A stretch of DNA of 64,000 nucleotides from Leuctra nigra (lineage: Eukaryota > Arthropoda > Insecta > Plecoptera > Leuctridae). Location of the stretch: NCBI GenBank assembly GCA_934045905.1, contig OW203769.1, forward strand, positions 17,267,705 to 17,331,704, given 5' to 3'. The notes beneath the pieces are model-generated. The model had not been told where the DNA came from, made no database searches, and worked only from the letters and a program-made list of their open reading frames with translations. This document shows positions 63,873 to 64,000 of this stretch, piece by piece. The first letter of the stretch is position 1. Each line of letters opens with the position of its first letter. A program made the translations under genes and the position numbers.

Positions 63873-63931
63873 CAGGAAGATTCATAATATTACGAATTCA
63901 ATTTTTGTATTTTCTTTGATTTGTTAATAAT

Positions 63932-64000
63932 CAGGCGCGTAGGAAGGCCCCCCCCCCCCAATTTTCATCTTGACACCCCCAGATATCATCCCCAGATATA
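63932..64000. mobile_element. hAT-like MITE left end, cut by window edge
   Basis: CAGGCGCGTAGGAAGG followed by poly-C, the same terminus as at 3047 and 28678. The right end is beyond the window. Confidence 0.5.

Overview
The window is AT-rich eukaryotic DNA, most likely from an arthropod. It lies mainly inside a very long intron or intergenic stretch and is saturated with mobile elements. No bacterial-style operons are present. The recurrent Helitron-type repeat ending in AACGCGTTxxxxxGAGCGTTTTCCTAG, and its other end TTGAGCGAGCGTAGCGAGCG, remind me of planthopper/hemipteran genomes; this is a low-confidence inference from memory. Most open frames in the window are chance frames or repeat-encoded.

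Host gene: one convincing host coding exon lies on the minus strand at 406-1408. It is GC-rich, about 334 codons, bounded by a good acceptor and donor, and encodes a low-complexity, probably nuclear, acidic/Ser/Pro/His-rich segment. A minus-strand start codon followed by a strong splice donor at 22677-22647 has the matching splice phase. Exon 1 may therefore lie 21 kb upstream, with nearly the whole left third of the window as its intron. GATA-motif clusters, a DR1 and a DR4 nuclear-receptor-type site and E-boxes occur in the less repetitive parts of this interval.

Mobile elements, left to right: hAT-type elements with target duplications (2466-3469 with one nested at 3047-3351; 3567-3966; 16614-17129); LINE 3' fragments (2803-2955, 4892-5390, 60000-60251); many foldback or palindromic MITEs; at least ten copies or relics of a Helitron-like family; tRNA-derived SINEs (30485, 60455, 60936); an 8.8 kb foldback-type element (33841-42645) whose arms carry arrays of a 15-bp unit and whose interior is full of nested insertions; and a nearly intact LINE (46166 to about 50700, minus) with a SAP plus coiled-coil plus SGNH-esterase ORF1 and an endonuclease/reverse-transcriptase ORF2 broken by one frameshift. 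The LINE sits in a TIR element (45965-51839), which itself split a copy of a fourth repeat family.

That fourth family is the most striking. Copies at 17743-20096 (+), 45849-52290 (+, interrupted), 53114-56008 (-), 57591-59542 (+) and 61343-63694 (-) have a hairpin-CTAG end, a series of regularly spaced CCGGAAGTGACGTCA (ETS plus CRE) sites, often next to YY1-like GCCGCCATTTTG, and a long inverted repeat at the other end. Copies 1 and 4 are nearly identical, inverted and 43 kb apart.
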